Assembly (NCBI GenBank): GCA_964459445.1
Contig: CAYWMP010000097.1
Coordinates: forward strand, 1-21,833
DNA: 21,833 nucleotides
Direction: 5' to 3'
DNA from: CAYWMP01 sp964459445
Lineage (GTDB): Bacteria > Desulfobacterota > DSM-4660 > Desulfatiglandales > HGW-15
Of this stretch, positions 5,590-13,225 are shown one piece after another. The notes under the pieces were generated by a model, which was not told where the DNA came from, ran no database searches, and saw only the letters and a list, made by a program, of their open reading frames with translations. The translations under genes and the position numbers were made by a program. The number at the start of each line of letters is the position of its first letter. Within the stretch, counting starts at the first letter, position 1.

Positions 5590-8415
5590 GTGAAAGTGAA
5601 CAAGGAGAAGGAAAAAATCGATAACACGTTCATACTTGGCGCAAAAAGGACACTCTCTCAATTGGATTTACTGCCAGAATCGCTGGGACACCTGGCAAAG
5701 AAGACCCGGGAGAGTGCGCGTGCTGAGTATGAGGCGCAAATTCAAAAAATTGCGGACAATTATGCTGATCAAATCAAAAAAGCCAAGCGCCAATACGAAC
5801 GCCTGGTCTTCTCGGTGAGGGAAAAACTTGCCAAGATCGCCGATACCTTTGAATACCCCCAAAAACCCTGGTCGGATAAAGCATGGGACAATTTTGAACC
5901 CCCGCAAGGCTTTACGGAACATCAGCTTATCCGGGTTGGGACCTTAACAAATATTCATGAGTATAAGACAATTGACATGCCATGGCTCCTGCCCTTGTTG
6001 GGTCACAATAACGTGCTCATAAAGGTTTCGGGAAGGGCGAAAGAAGCTGCATCGGCTCTGTTTCAGACAATTATTTTAAGATCGCTGGCTTCCCTCCCTC
6101 CCGGCAGGTTGAGGATGACCTTCATCGATCCTGTCAGTTACGGAAGAGTTTTTGGCGGGTTCATGACCCTATCGAAGATTATTAAGGGGGAAGGGGTGTG
6201 GCGAGAAAAGAACCATATTCACGAACAGTTCCTGCATCTTTCCGGGATAATCGCCTTTGTGATCCAGAATTTCCTCAAAAACAAGTTTGCCTCCATTGAA
6301 GAATACAACAGGCATGTGCAAGAAATTGAAGAACCCTACAGGCTTCTGGCAATCTATAATTTTCCGGAAGGATTTGACAGTGATCTGGCCAACAGATTGA
6401 TCAGCATTGCTGAAAATGGAAATCGAACAGGCGTATATACCTTGGTGATGGTTGACGCGGAAAAGAAGTGCCCTCGCGATTTTGATATGAAGCGCCTGGA
6501 GAAATGGTTTCTCAACATCACTTATGACTCCGCGGGTCACCCTGTTTGGAAAAACAGTCCGCTTCCAGAATGCCGCTACATCCAGGACCCATTGCCGGAC
6601 AAGAGGATCTTTGAAACCATCAATGGTAACATTTCAGAAACCTTTAAGAAATTGGATCGAGTCAAAGTTCCTTTTGAAGCAATCGCCGGCGATACTCTTG
6701 ACCATTTATGGCAAGGCAGGGCATCGGGTGGCATACGGATTCCTGTCGGCAAGGCGGGCACGGACAGACAGTTCTTTACACTTGGAGAGTCCGGCCATCA
6801 TGCCTTGATCGGTGGGATGACCGGTATGGGAAAAAGCGTATTTCTTCATAATCTGATTCTGATGTCTTGCCTTTATTACCCTCCCGATGAATTGGAATTA
6901 TGCCTTATCGATTTTAGAGAGGGTGTTGAGTTCATGAAGTATGCGACCCATCAACTGCCCCATGCCAGCGTCGTTGCCATCGAAACAGAAAGGGAATTCG
7001 GCTACAGCATTTTGCAAAAACTCAATAATGAATTACAAGAACGCGGTCGACTATTCAAGGAAGCAGGCAGTAATATTACCCAGCTTTCTCATTTCAACAA
7101 GAAGTATCCGGACAATATTATGCCTCGCATCCTGTTGATATTGGATGAATTTCAAGAACTTCTGACTGAAGATGACAGCCTGGCCCGGGAGACGGCATCA
7201 ATAATCGACCGATTGGCAAGAAAGGGCCGTTCCTACGGCATTAACCTGATTCTTTCGACTCAGACGCTGACGGGATATTCCAAACTGCCAAGCGGCGCAA
7301 AAGGCCAGATGCCGATACGAATCGCCTTCAGCTGTGATGATTCAGCCTCCAGAGAAATCCTTTCAGATGACAATCCGGAAGCGAAATTCCTGACAAAAAA
7401 AGGCGAGGCCATTTACAATGATTCAAAGGGCCTGGTCAGAGGAAACAATAAATTTCAGGTAGCCTGGCTTTCAAATGAGAAGATTGAAAAATATCTTCTT
7501 CGGATTCAAGAAATGGCAAAAGAAAGAGGTTATAAACCGCCTCATCCTCAAATTGTCTTTAATGGGAAAGACCCTGGAAAAATTTCCAAGAATGTGCCTT
7601 TTTATGAGGCCCTGAAAGAAAAAAAATGGAAAGAAAATGCAAAGAAATGTATTGCCTGGCTGGGCGAATCGATTGCCATAAAACCCCACACGCACGCAAT
7701 GTTTAGCCGACAAAGCGGATCGAATCTCCTTTTTATCGGCAAAGACGTAGATGTAGCAGCATCAACGCTTTTAACCGCAATACTCAGTATCGCCAGCCAG
7801 CAAAGCCCGGAAGATGCGTCCTTTTTCCTGGCCAATTTTCTTCCAAGAGATCGAGAACACCTTGAGTTATTTTTTGACCTGGATTTCATGCTGGATAGAC
7901 ACGAGGTAAAGCTGATTCATCGACAGCATGACCTCCCTGAGACCATATCTGCACTGCACGAGGTCCTAACGGACAGATTGCAGATGGACCAGCAAAAGGG
8001 AACTACGAGGCCATCCATCTATCTTTTCCTGATGGGGGTTCAACGGGCAAGAATATTACAGAAACAGGGTTATGATCTTACGGAAGGGTCAAAGAAATTG
8101 GTCCAGATTTTCCAGGACGGCCCGGATGTCGGTATTCATTCAATGATCTGGTCCGATAATTACACGAATTTCGTCAGGGCCTTTGACAGGGCACTGCATC
8201 ACTTTGACATGCGGGTTCTCCTTCCAATGAACGCAGATGATTCCAACATGTTAATCGGTTCTTCCGTGGCCTCCAAATTGAAAGATCTTCAAGCGGTTTA
8301 TCTCGACGAGGGGCGTACCCATTCCCTGGAAAAATTCAAGCCCTACGGACTCCTGGACAAAGCTGCTGTTGATGAAATCCTTTGCTTTATCAGGAAAAAG
8401 GAAATCCAATCATGA
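5590..8415 (+). CDS. EssC/EccC-like FtsK/SpoIIIE-family ATPase with three ATPase modules
   Basis: A 941-residue motor of the FtsK/SpoIIIE class, starting at GTG. Residues 1-85 are a charged coiled coil. Module 1 (about 115-350) is degenerate: its P-loop position reads VSGRAKEAA. Module 2 (about 365-640) is intact: Walker A GMTGMGKS (409-416), Walker B ILLILDE (514-520), sensor STQ (556-558) and an Arg-rich RLARKGRSYG segment. Module 3 (about 690-935) is again degenerate, with GKDVDVAAST at the P-loop. Three tandem modules with one active site is the plan of type VII secretion ATPases (EccC/EssC), where degenerate modules bind WXG100 substrates; there the first is active, here the middle one. 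No transmembrane helix or FHA domain is present. The next gene overlaps its stop by ATGA. Alternative: a DNA-translocating FtsK relative, though WXG100-like neighbours favour protein export. Confidence 0.88.
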   Translation: MKVNKEKEKIDNTFILGAKRTLSQLDLLPESLGHLAKKTRESARAEYEAQIQKIADNYADQIKKAKRQYERLVFSVREKLAKIADTFEYPQKPWSDKAWDNFEPPQGFTEHQLIRVGTLTNIHEYKTIDMPWLLPLLGHNNVLIKVSGRAKEAASALFQTIILRSLASLPPGRLRMTFIDPVSYGRVFGGFMTLSKIIKGEGVWREKNHIHEQFLHLSGIIAFVIQNFLKNKFASIEEYNRHVQEIEEPYRLLAIYNFPEGFDSDLANRLISIAENGNRTGVYTLVMVDAEKKCPRDFDMKRLEKWFLNITYDSAGHPVWKNSPLPECRYIQDPLPDKRIFETINGNISETFKKLDRVKVPFEAIAGDTLDHLWQGRASGGIRIPVGKAGTDRQFFTLGESGHHALIGGMTGMGKSVFLHNLILMSCLYYPPDELELCLIDFREGVEFMKYATHQLPHASVVAIETEREFGYSILQKLNNELQERGRLFKEAGSNITQLSHFNKKYPDNIMPRILLILDEFQELLTEDDSLARETASIIDRLARKGRSYGINLILSTQTLTGYSKLPSGAKGQMPIRIAFSCDDSASREILSDDNPEAKFLTKKGEAIYNDSKGLVRGNNKFQVAWLSNEKIEKYLLRIQEMAKERGYKPPHPQIVFNGKDPGKISKNVPFYEALKEKKWKENAKKCIAWLGESIAIKPHTHAMFSRQSGSNLLFIGKDVDVAASTLLTAILSIASQQSPEDASFFLANFLPRDREHLELFFDLDFMLDRHEVKLIHRQHDLPETISALHEVLTDRLQMDQQKGTTRPSIYLFLMGVQRARILQKQGYDLTEGSKKLVQIFQDGPDVGIHSMIWSDNYTNFVRAFDRALHHFDMRVLLPMNADDSNMLIGSSVASKLKDLQAVYLDEGRTHSLEKFKPYGLLDKAAVDEILCFIRKKEIQS

Positions 8416-9119
8416 CACAGGCGCCGCTCTTGTCGGAACAGCACGATCTCCTTGTGAAGCTCTCCGAAGCGCACGACATTCGAAAAAGGCGGGAGGCTGA
8501 TTCCGGCGCGGAAAAAGAGAAAGACATGTTCCTCGCAAAGGAGCTATTGGAAAAAGAGATGGCATCAGCTGAATCGATACTTGAATTGAAGGTGATATTG
8601 TCTGACCTCCTCGCCAAACTGGAAACATCGCATATCGCCAAAATGGCTGTCTTTGCGCCCAAGCAGAGCAAACGCCTTGTTTACGAACTCAAGGATATTC
8701 GGGACCGTATCGTCGAAAGTAGGACGCTTGACCCATCGCACGTTTCAGTGTTGAAAGTCCGTATGGCCGAGGCATCGACCCTATTCGACGATTCATACCT
8801 CGCAGCGAAAAACGAGATAATACGCCATCAAAATAAGATTGACGCCCTTAATGAGGCGGTTAGCGAGCTTGAAGCGAAGGCGAAAAGCTGTCGTCTGTTT
8901 TTGAACAGCCTGCCTCTGATCGTCATCTGCAGCTGCCTGACGATCATTTGTTTCAGCGAAGTAGCGATACACCGTCTACAAATGTTTGATGACTTCCGTT
9001 TTCCGGGATGGTTAGACACGATCTATTATACTGACTCCGGGTTTTTTATCGTTTACCTGGTGGGTTGCGTTGCAGCGTTTGTTCTGGCAATTTACAAACT
9101 GATCAAGCGAAAACATTGA
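8412..9119 (+). CDS. Coiled-coil protein with two C-terminal membrane helices
   Basis: A 235-residue protein of unrecognised family. Residues 1-160 are strongly helical and charged, with likely coiled coils at about 30-75 and 125-160. Two membrane helices follow at about 164-184 and 209-230, ending in KLIKRKH. The start ATG overlaps the ATPase stop as ATGA, with AAGGA upstream, so translation is coupled. Topology predicts a long N-terminal cytoplasmic stalk, placing it beside the EssC-like motor; type VII loci often contain such membrane/coiled-coil parts (EssA/EsaA/EccB analogues), but no homology can be claimed. Confidence 0.78.
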   Translation: MTQAPLLSEQHDLLVKLSEAHDIRKRREADSGAEKEKDMFLAKELLEKEMASAESILELKVILSDLLAKLETSHIAKMAVFAPKQSKRLVYELKDIRDRIVESRTLDPSHVSVLKVRMAEASTLFDDSYLAAKNEIIRHQNKIDALNEAVSELEAKAKSCRLFLNSLPLIVICSCLTIICFSEVAIHRLQMFDDFRFPGWLDTIYYTDSGFFIVYLVGCVAAFVLAIYKLIKRKH

Positions 9120-9138
9120 CATATGAAGGGAGGCCCAA

Positions 9139-9414
9139 ATGGAGAGCCGAGGCGCAAAAGTCACTACCGAAGAACTGCAGAACTTCGTGACGAATTTGCA
9201 GAGATTCAATATGGAAGTTGAAGAAGAAACTGACGGCGTTTATGGAAGGGCGAAGATGCTGGGTGAAACCTGGCGGGATCCTTCATACGAAAGATTTATT
9301 GAAGAATTTGACAGGGCTGTCCAAGGGATGAGGGACTTTGTCGAGGCCTCCAATGAGCATATTCCTTATCTGCAAAGGAAAATACAGGAGGCCGAAGAAG
9401 CCGGCACCTATTAA
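9139..9414 (+). CDS. WXG100-like small protein, WxD variant (copy 1)
   Basis: A 91-residue all-helical protein. Two helices (about 9-42 and 48-88) flank a turn containing WRDPSYERF: Trp45, Asp47 and Phe53. The geometry is that of WXG100/ESAT-6 proteins, where the turn reads W-x-G and a Phe or Tyr lies eight residues after the Trp; here Asp replaces Gly. Length (~100) and start are typical. AAGGGAGG stands 5 bases before the ATG. It lies directly after the EssC-like motor block and before two similar proteins, which supports a secreted or docking role. The C-terminus (EEAGTY) has no clear Y-x-x-x-D/E export motif. Confidence 0.8.
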   Translation: MESRGAKVTTEELQNFVTNLQRFNMEVEEETDGVYGRAKMLGETWRDPSYERFIEEFDRAVQGMRDFVEASNEHIPYLQRKIQEAEEAGTY

Positions 9415-9475
9415 AATAGCGGTCAGGAAAACATGTTCGGCGAATCAATTTGAAAAATAACCGTGAGGTCTTCAG

Positions 9476-9745
9476 ATGGCAAAATTGGAAGCGACTCCAG
9501 AGGAAATCAGGAATTTCAGAGGGTCGTTGCTCAGTTATAGCGAATGGCTGAATGAAAAAACGATTTCACTGGAAGGTAATTTTGATGAACTGTCACAAAC
9601 ATGGCAGGATCAACAACAGGAGCGGTTTGCGACTCAATTTGAGGCACTGAAGAAAATTATTGATAGATTTTTGATTCACTCTGAAGAATTTGTTCTTTAC
9701 CTTGAGAAAAAAAGCATGAAGATCGATACCTATTTGGATTGGTAA
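9476..9745 (+). CDS. WXG100-like small protein, WxD variant (copy 2)
   Basis: An 89-residue helical hairpin with WQDQQQERF at the turn (Trp43, Asp45, Phe51), the same spacing as its neighbours, and an N-terminal helix at about 8-38. The overall plan is that of ESAT-6-like proteins, which dimerise as four-helix bundles. Two different copies next to each other recall EsxA/EsxB pairs, which form heterodimers before export. The C-terminus ends DTYLDW, whose Y-L-D resembles but does not match the Y-x-x-x-D/E signal. A GTGAGG lies about 8 bases before the ATG. It lies 61 bases after copy 1 and 7 bases before the 301-residue gene. Confidence 0.78.
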   Translation: MAKLEATPEEIRNFRGSLLSYSEWLNEKTISLEGNFDELSQTWQDQQQERFATQFEALKKIIDRFLIHSEEFVLYLEKKSMKIDTYLDW

Positions 9746-9752
9746 CAATGCC

Positions 9753-10658
9753 ATGGATTACGCGCGTGCAGATGAGGACAACCTATTTGAAATAAAGGAG
9801 GCTCTGACCGACTTTTCGACGTCCATGGGCGAGACCGTTGAGCAGATAGAAGCAGAACTCACCCGTATTCTTGAGAGGGTGAAACAGGTGGTCAATTCAC
9901 TTCGCATCAAAGTCGAAAATGCCGAATCTATGCTTCGAGCCGTCCGAGAACAATATTCAAGCTCACTCGGTACCCCAAAAAGAACCGATTTTCCCCATAT
10001 GCCCACATCGGTTCAACCTCCCTTGAAAAATCCCTCCCAGTTCAACACGTTTGGTGAATTCCGGATCCATAACTATGGCGGCCTGTCACCAATTGATAAC
10101 AGTGGATACAACCAGTCTGTAATAATGGCCGAAAACGCGGTTCGGGCAGCAAGACAAAAGTTGGATAGTGCGTTGAAAGCACAGTCTGCCGTATTGGAAT
10201 CTATTGAAATCTACAACCGCTCAAAAGAAAAACTTGTGAAACTGATCACGGATACGGCAGACAGCGCCAAGACCTTTATCGAAGGAAAAGCAAGAGATAT
10301 TAGAGAGTACGACAGAATTGATCCGCCGGATATCTCCCATGAAACCTGTACGGATGATGCGCCATCAGATGATTCGTTTCAGTCGAAGAATGACCCGGAA
10401 ACGATGGTTGATGCGGAAGACATGAATTCGCTTCCGGATCCTGAAAAGAAGGATCAATGCGGAAAGAAAGATGCTCAGCGAAAACTTCAAAAAATGCTCC
10501 CCTTCATCGAAAATGGAGAAGGTGCTAATTCCGAATACTGGCGCGCCAAGGATGAGGCATTGGGCTTGACTTATCCCAAAGGTTATCAGCGGGTTTACGA
10601 CACCGTCTACGGTCAGAAAGGACTTGACCGGGAAGAGGCAGAATGCGGGCGGATCTAA
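9753..10658 (+). CDS. Candidate substrate of the WXG100/EssC-like system
   Basis: A 301-residue protein I do not recognise. Residues 1-70 form one or two long charged helices. A Pro/Asn-rich segment (about 75-115) follows, then another helical region (about 120-190) and an acidic, disordered-looking linker (about 195-235). A short C-terminal domain at about 240-301 contains QKMLPFIENGEG, ALGLTYPKGY and YDTVYG. A helical N-terminus, linker and small C-terminal domain is the plan of LXG-type secreted effectors, but no toxin motif is visible. It lies between WXG100-like genes and overlaps the third by 16 bases. It could equally be a structural or adaptor protein. It has weak translation signals before the ATG. 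Confidence 0.7.
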   Translation: MDYARADEDNLFEIKEALTDFSTSMGETVEQIEAELTRILERVKQVVNSLRIKVENAESMLRAVREQYSSSLGTPKRTDFPHMPTSVQPPLKNPSQFNTFGEFRIHNYGGLSPIDNSGYNQSVIMAENAVRAARQKLDSALKAQSAVLESIEIYNRSKEKLVKLITDTADSAKTFIEGKARDIREYDRIDPPDISHETCTDDAPSDDSFQSKNDPETMVDAEDMNSLPDPEKKDQCGKKDAQRKLQKMLPFIENGEGANSEYWRAKDEALGLTYPKGYQRVYDTVYGQKGLDREEAECGRI

Positions 10659-10867
10659 AACGATATTTCAAGAAGGCTAAAGAGGACTGGGGTGAGCTCA
10701 AAGTGAAAGTGAGACCCTTGCTTGATGAATGGGACGATGCAGTCGGTCTCAAATTTCAAGAAGAATTCTGGCAGCAATACGAAGAAATAGTGCCGGAATA
10801 TATAGAAGAAATTCAACTGCTGCAAGAGCGGATAGATTTGGCGATTAGGGAGCTGGAAGAAACATAA
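10643..10867 (+). CDS. WXG100-like small protein, short WxD variant (copy 3)
   Basis: A 74-residue helical hairpin with WDDAVGLKF at the turn (Trp30, Asp32, Phe38), the same W-x-D-x5-F spacing as the other two copies, but the first helix is about 13 residues shorter. The second helix is acidic. The start ATG is inside the end of the 301-residue gene (16-base overlap), preceded by GGAAGAGG. Tight coupling suggests the two products are made in proportion and may bind each other, as WXG100 proteins and LXG effectors do. The assignment rests mainly on the shared signature. Confidence 0.72.
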   Translation: MRADLKRYFKKAKEDWGELKVKVRPLLDEWDDAVGLKFQEEFWQQYEEIVPEYIEEIQLLQERIDLAIRELEET

Positions 10868-10929
10868 AGCCTCTTGCAACCATAATCCTCATTCGTTAAC
10901 CCTTTTGGTAAAGATGCGGGAGTCATCAT

Positions 10930-11214
10930 ATGGATCTTCAACGTTTTTATGGGCTGTATTCATCCTGGATCGATTTTGTAATCTATTTTGCGATTTTCGG
11001 AAGTGCCATCAGGATCGCGCTATGGAACCACTTTGAGGACAAACGCGCTGTAAAATTGCTTATTGTTGGCGGTGGGGCCTTTTTTGCCTTGGCTCTGTCT
11101 CTTTGGACACACGAGCACGGGTCCAGGTTATTGGACTTCGGTCCATTCAGTTTGATTTTCTTAATCATCGTTATTGTGGTTATCATACTAAGATTTTTAA
11201 AAAAACCAAAGTGA
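10930..11214 (+). CDS. Small membrane protein, three predicted helices
   Basis: A 94-residue hydrophobic protein of unknown family. Membrane helices are likely at about 12-32, 42-59 and 71-88, and it ends in a basic KKPK tail. GGGAG lies 7 bases before the ATG. It is the last gene of the type-VII-like block. Like some small hydrophobic proteins next to secreted effectors it could be an immunity or channel component, but nothing in the sequence decides this. Confidence 0.72.
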   Translation: MDLQRFYGLYSSWIDFVIYFAIFGSAIRIALWNHFEDKRAVKLLIVGGGAFFALALSLWTHEHGSRLLDFGPFSLIFLIIVIVVIILRFLKKPK

Positions 11215-11288
11215 TACGTAGGTGTTATTCAAGCACGCAGTTCATCGCTTTGTTCTCAAATCCTAGCCCATAGGGTCCGGTAAATACC

Positions 11289-12503
11289 ATGGCGGATTGT
11301 GAAATGAACAAAAACGACGGTAACGCTTTGAATGCATCCATCAGCAGTCTTTCAAAAGAATCCACCGTTCAACTGGTCCGGCGGATCGTTGAAAGCTCAG
11401 ACAGGCTCGCCCTCAAGGTGTTAATGGATGACCGGAAATTGTTCTTGGTCCAGGGAGAGGCGCCCCTTTGTTTTTCGGAATTTCTAAAGAGAATTCGATA
11501 CACGCTGATTTCACATGAAAAAATTGATGCAGTTGAGTATGAGCTGGCCGACTGTGCCTATGACCTGACAGTTGCAAAATATACGAATTTCCCTGATCCC
11601 CAGAACAAGGTGCCCCATTCTGATTTTCAGTATCTAAAAAGAGGGGTAAGGGTTGACTGTAGAAACTATTACAGAGCCTTTTTGTGTCTAATGGAGAAAC
11701 AAATTGGCACGGGCGATTTTGTCAGCCAAGCAAAGGAGGAATCTGTTGCCGGACGGATTCTAAACAGGCTGGTTTGGAAGGCCTTTTCCTTTTCCCAGAA
11801 GGAATGCAAACGCATTTCCCCATTTTCTGTCCGATATTCCTGTGAGGTAAATGGAAAAAATATTACTCTTTGGTACCCCTCGCACATGACATCGAAAGAA
11901 TTCAAGCATTGGCTTGAAGCACATCTTCAAAATATTGATCCAGATGAACTCAACAAGAAAGATTATTTACAATCCATTATTGATAATGAACTCATAAGAG
12001 GCCATCACGTTCAACTGGATGGGCATGAAGCCAATTTCAATCGATGGGGAGACGATGCATCCTCTTTACTCGAAATCAATGAAGGGTTTGCCGCGGTTGG
12101 AAGCTTGGCCGATGCTGTCGCCGAAGAGAAGACCAAGAACATAAATAAATTGCGTCGCTCGATCAAGGCGTTGGGCCCCAAGACATTGAAACGCCTCATT
12201 TGTCAAATATTCTCAGATCTGTCCACCGGTGAATACGAAGCCTCCCTTTTGGCCGATCAATATCAAATCAGCAGGCCCACATTCAGCCGCTTTGCGGGGA
12301 GCAAGTGGCTTGAGCGGCTGGAAGATAATAACAAGGCTAGTTCTGAGAAAAAAGGAAACAAGTCCATAAAGATCCCCGACCTATGGCGAAATACAGCCCA
12401 AATACTGAGAAAAAGTGACGCGTTTATGGAAACGGTCATCTCTTCCGGCACTGCGGTCAGGCTGGAGGAAGTACTGGACCTCATGAACCGTGAAAAGGGG
12501 TAA
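11289..12503 (+). CDS. Unknown protein with C-terminal helix-turn-helix
   Basis: A 404-residue protein. Residues about 314-337 (GEYEASLLADQYQISRPTFSRFAG) form a clear helix-turn-helix resembling sigma-70 region 4 or a resolvase-type HTH: A/S-x-x-Y-x-I-S-x-x-T-F-S-R-F. The N-terminal 300 residues are mixed helix/strand without a motif I can name; the segment at about 115-135 contains Cys124 and a YYRAFLCLM helix. It may be a DNA-binding regulator, possibly of the downstream genes, since it follows a 74-base gap that could hold a promoter. Its stop overlaps the next start by one base (TAATG). An internal ATG at codon 6 is an alternative start. Confidence 0.75.
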   Translation: MADCEMNKNDGNALNASISSLSKESTVQLVRRIVESSDRLALKVLMDDRKLFLVQGEAPLCFSEFLKRIRYTLISHEKIDAVEYELADCAYDLTVAKYTNFPDPQNKVPHSDFQYLKRGVRVDCRNYYRAFLCLMEKQIGTGDFVSQAKEESVAGRILNRLVWKAFSFSQKECKRISPFSVRYSCEVNGKNITLWYPSHMTSKEFKHWLEAHLQNIDPDELNKKDYLQSIIDNELIRGHHVQLDGHEANFNRWGDDASSLLEINEGFAAVGSLADAVAEEKTKNINKLRRSIKALGPKTLKRLICQIFSDLSTGEYEASLLADQYQISRPTFSRFAGSKWLERLEDNNKASSEKKGNKSIKIPDLWRNTAQILRKSDAFMETVISSGTAVRLEEVLDLMNREKG

Positions 12504-13225
12504 TGTCAATGGCAAGTGACAATAATCTTTATTTTATCCCGATGATCGCTCGTGCCCTCAAAAGCGCCAATCCCAAAAAGGCCATGCATGAGGTTTTTGA
12601 TGAGATTCGACAACTCGGGGCGCGCCCGGAATATGCCGAAGGATTTCTCCTGTTTATTGAATTCACCAAGGCCTTTCTCGAGCCCTCAGACACAACCTCC
12701 GAGAATTGGATTCAACACATCAGGGATGCTGTTGATCGTTTAATGTATGATTTGGCCACCCACACGTTTATCGGAAGTAAAGAACAGGAGAAAGCGCTTT
12801 TAGCCGCATTCAGGAAGATGCCCGAATGGCGTGCGGAATATGAACGTGTGTCAAAGGAGGCCGAGGGGTTCCTCTCCCATGAACAGCCCATTGGCGTTGA
12901 GGTTTTGAGAATGGATCAAATCCTCGGCACATTCGCTCTTTCGGAACTCCCGACCACCCTGTTTTCCATTCGTCCCGGACGCTATGTGGTCAGGTTCTCA
13001 AATGGAAGGGTCCTCTGGGAGGGGGATCTCACGAAGGAAGATGTAATATGGGCGTTCGCCTATCCGGCCATGGACCTTCCCATGGCAGCAGAGACCGAAA
13101 GTGCACAGCAAACGCCGACCAGATCCATATCCCTGCTGAACGGAGAACTGCTCATACGGGTCTTTGCCGGACTTGAAACGGGGGAATTGACGATCGATGA
13201 GGGTAAGCGAATTCCGGAGAAATGA
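12503..13225 (+). CDS. Unknown protein, helical N-terminus and beta-rich C-terminus
   Basis: A 240-residue protein I cannot assign. Residues 1-125 are helical (Ala/Glu-rich). Residues about 150-235 are predicted beta-rich, with the strand-turn pattern FSIRPGRYVVRFSNGRVLW followed by EGDLT and, later, LLNGELLIRVFAGLETGELTI. This looks like a small beta-sandwich or adaptor domain. Its start overlaps the previous stop (TAATG), and its last 29 bases overlap the Lon-like gene, so the three genes are tightly coupled and probably act together. No signal peptide or membrane helix is seen. Confidence 0.72.
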   Translation: MSMASDNNLYFIPMIARALKSANPKKAMHEVFDEIRQLGARPEYAEGFLLFIEFTKAFLEPSDTTSENWIQHIRDAVDRLMYDLATHTFIGSKEQEKALLAAFRKMPEWRAEYERVSKEAEGFLSHEQPIGVEVLRMDQILGTFALSELPTTLFSIRPGRYVVRFSNGRVLWEGDLTKEDVIWAFAYPAMDLPMAAETESAQQTPTRSISLLNGELLIRVFAGLETGELTIDEGKRIPEK

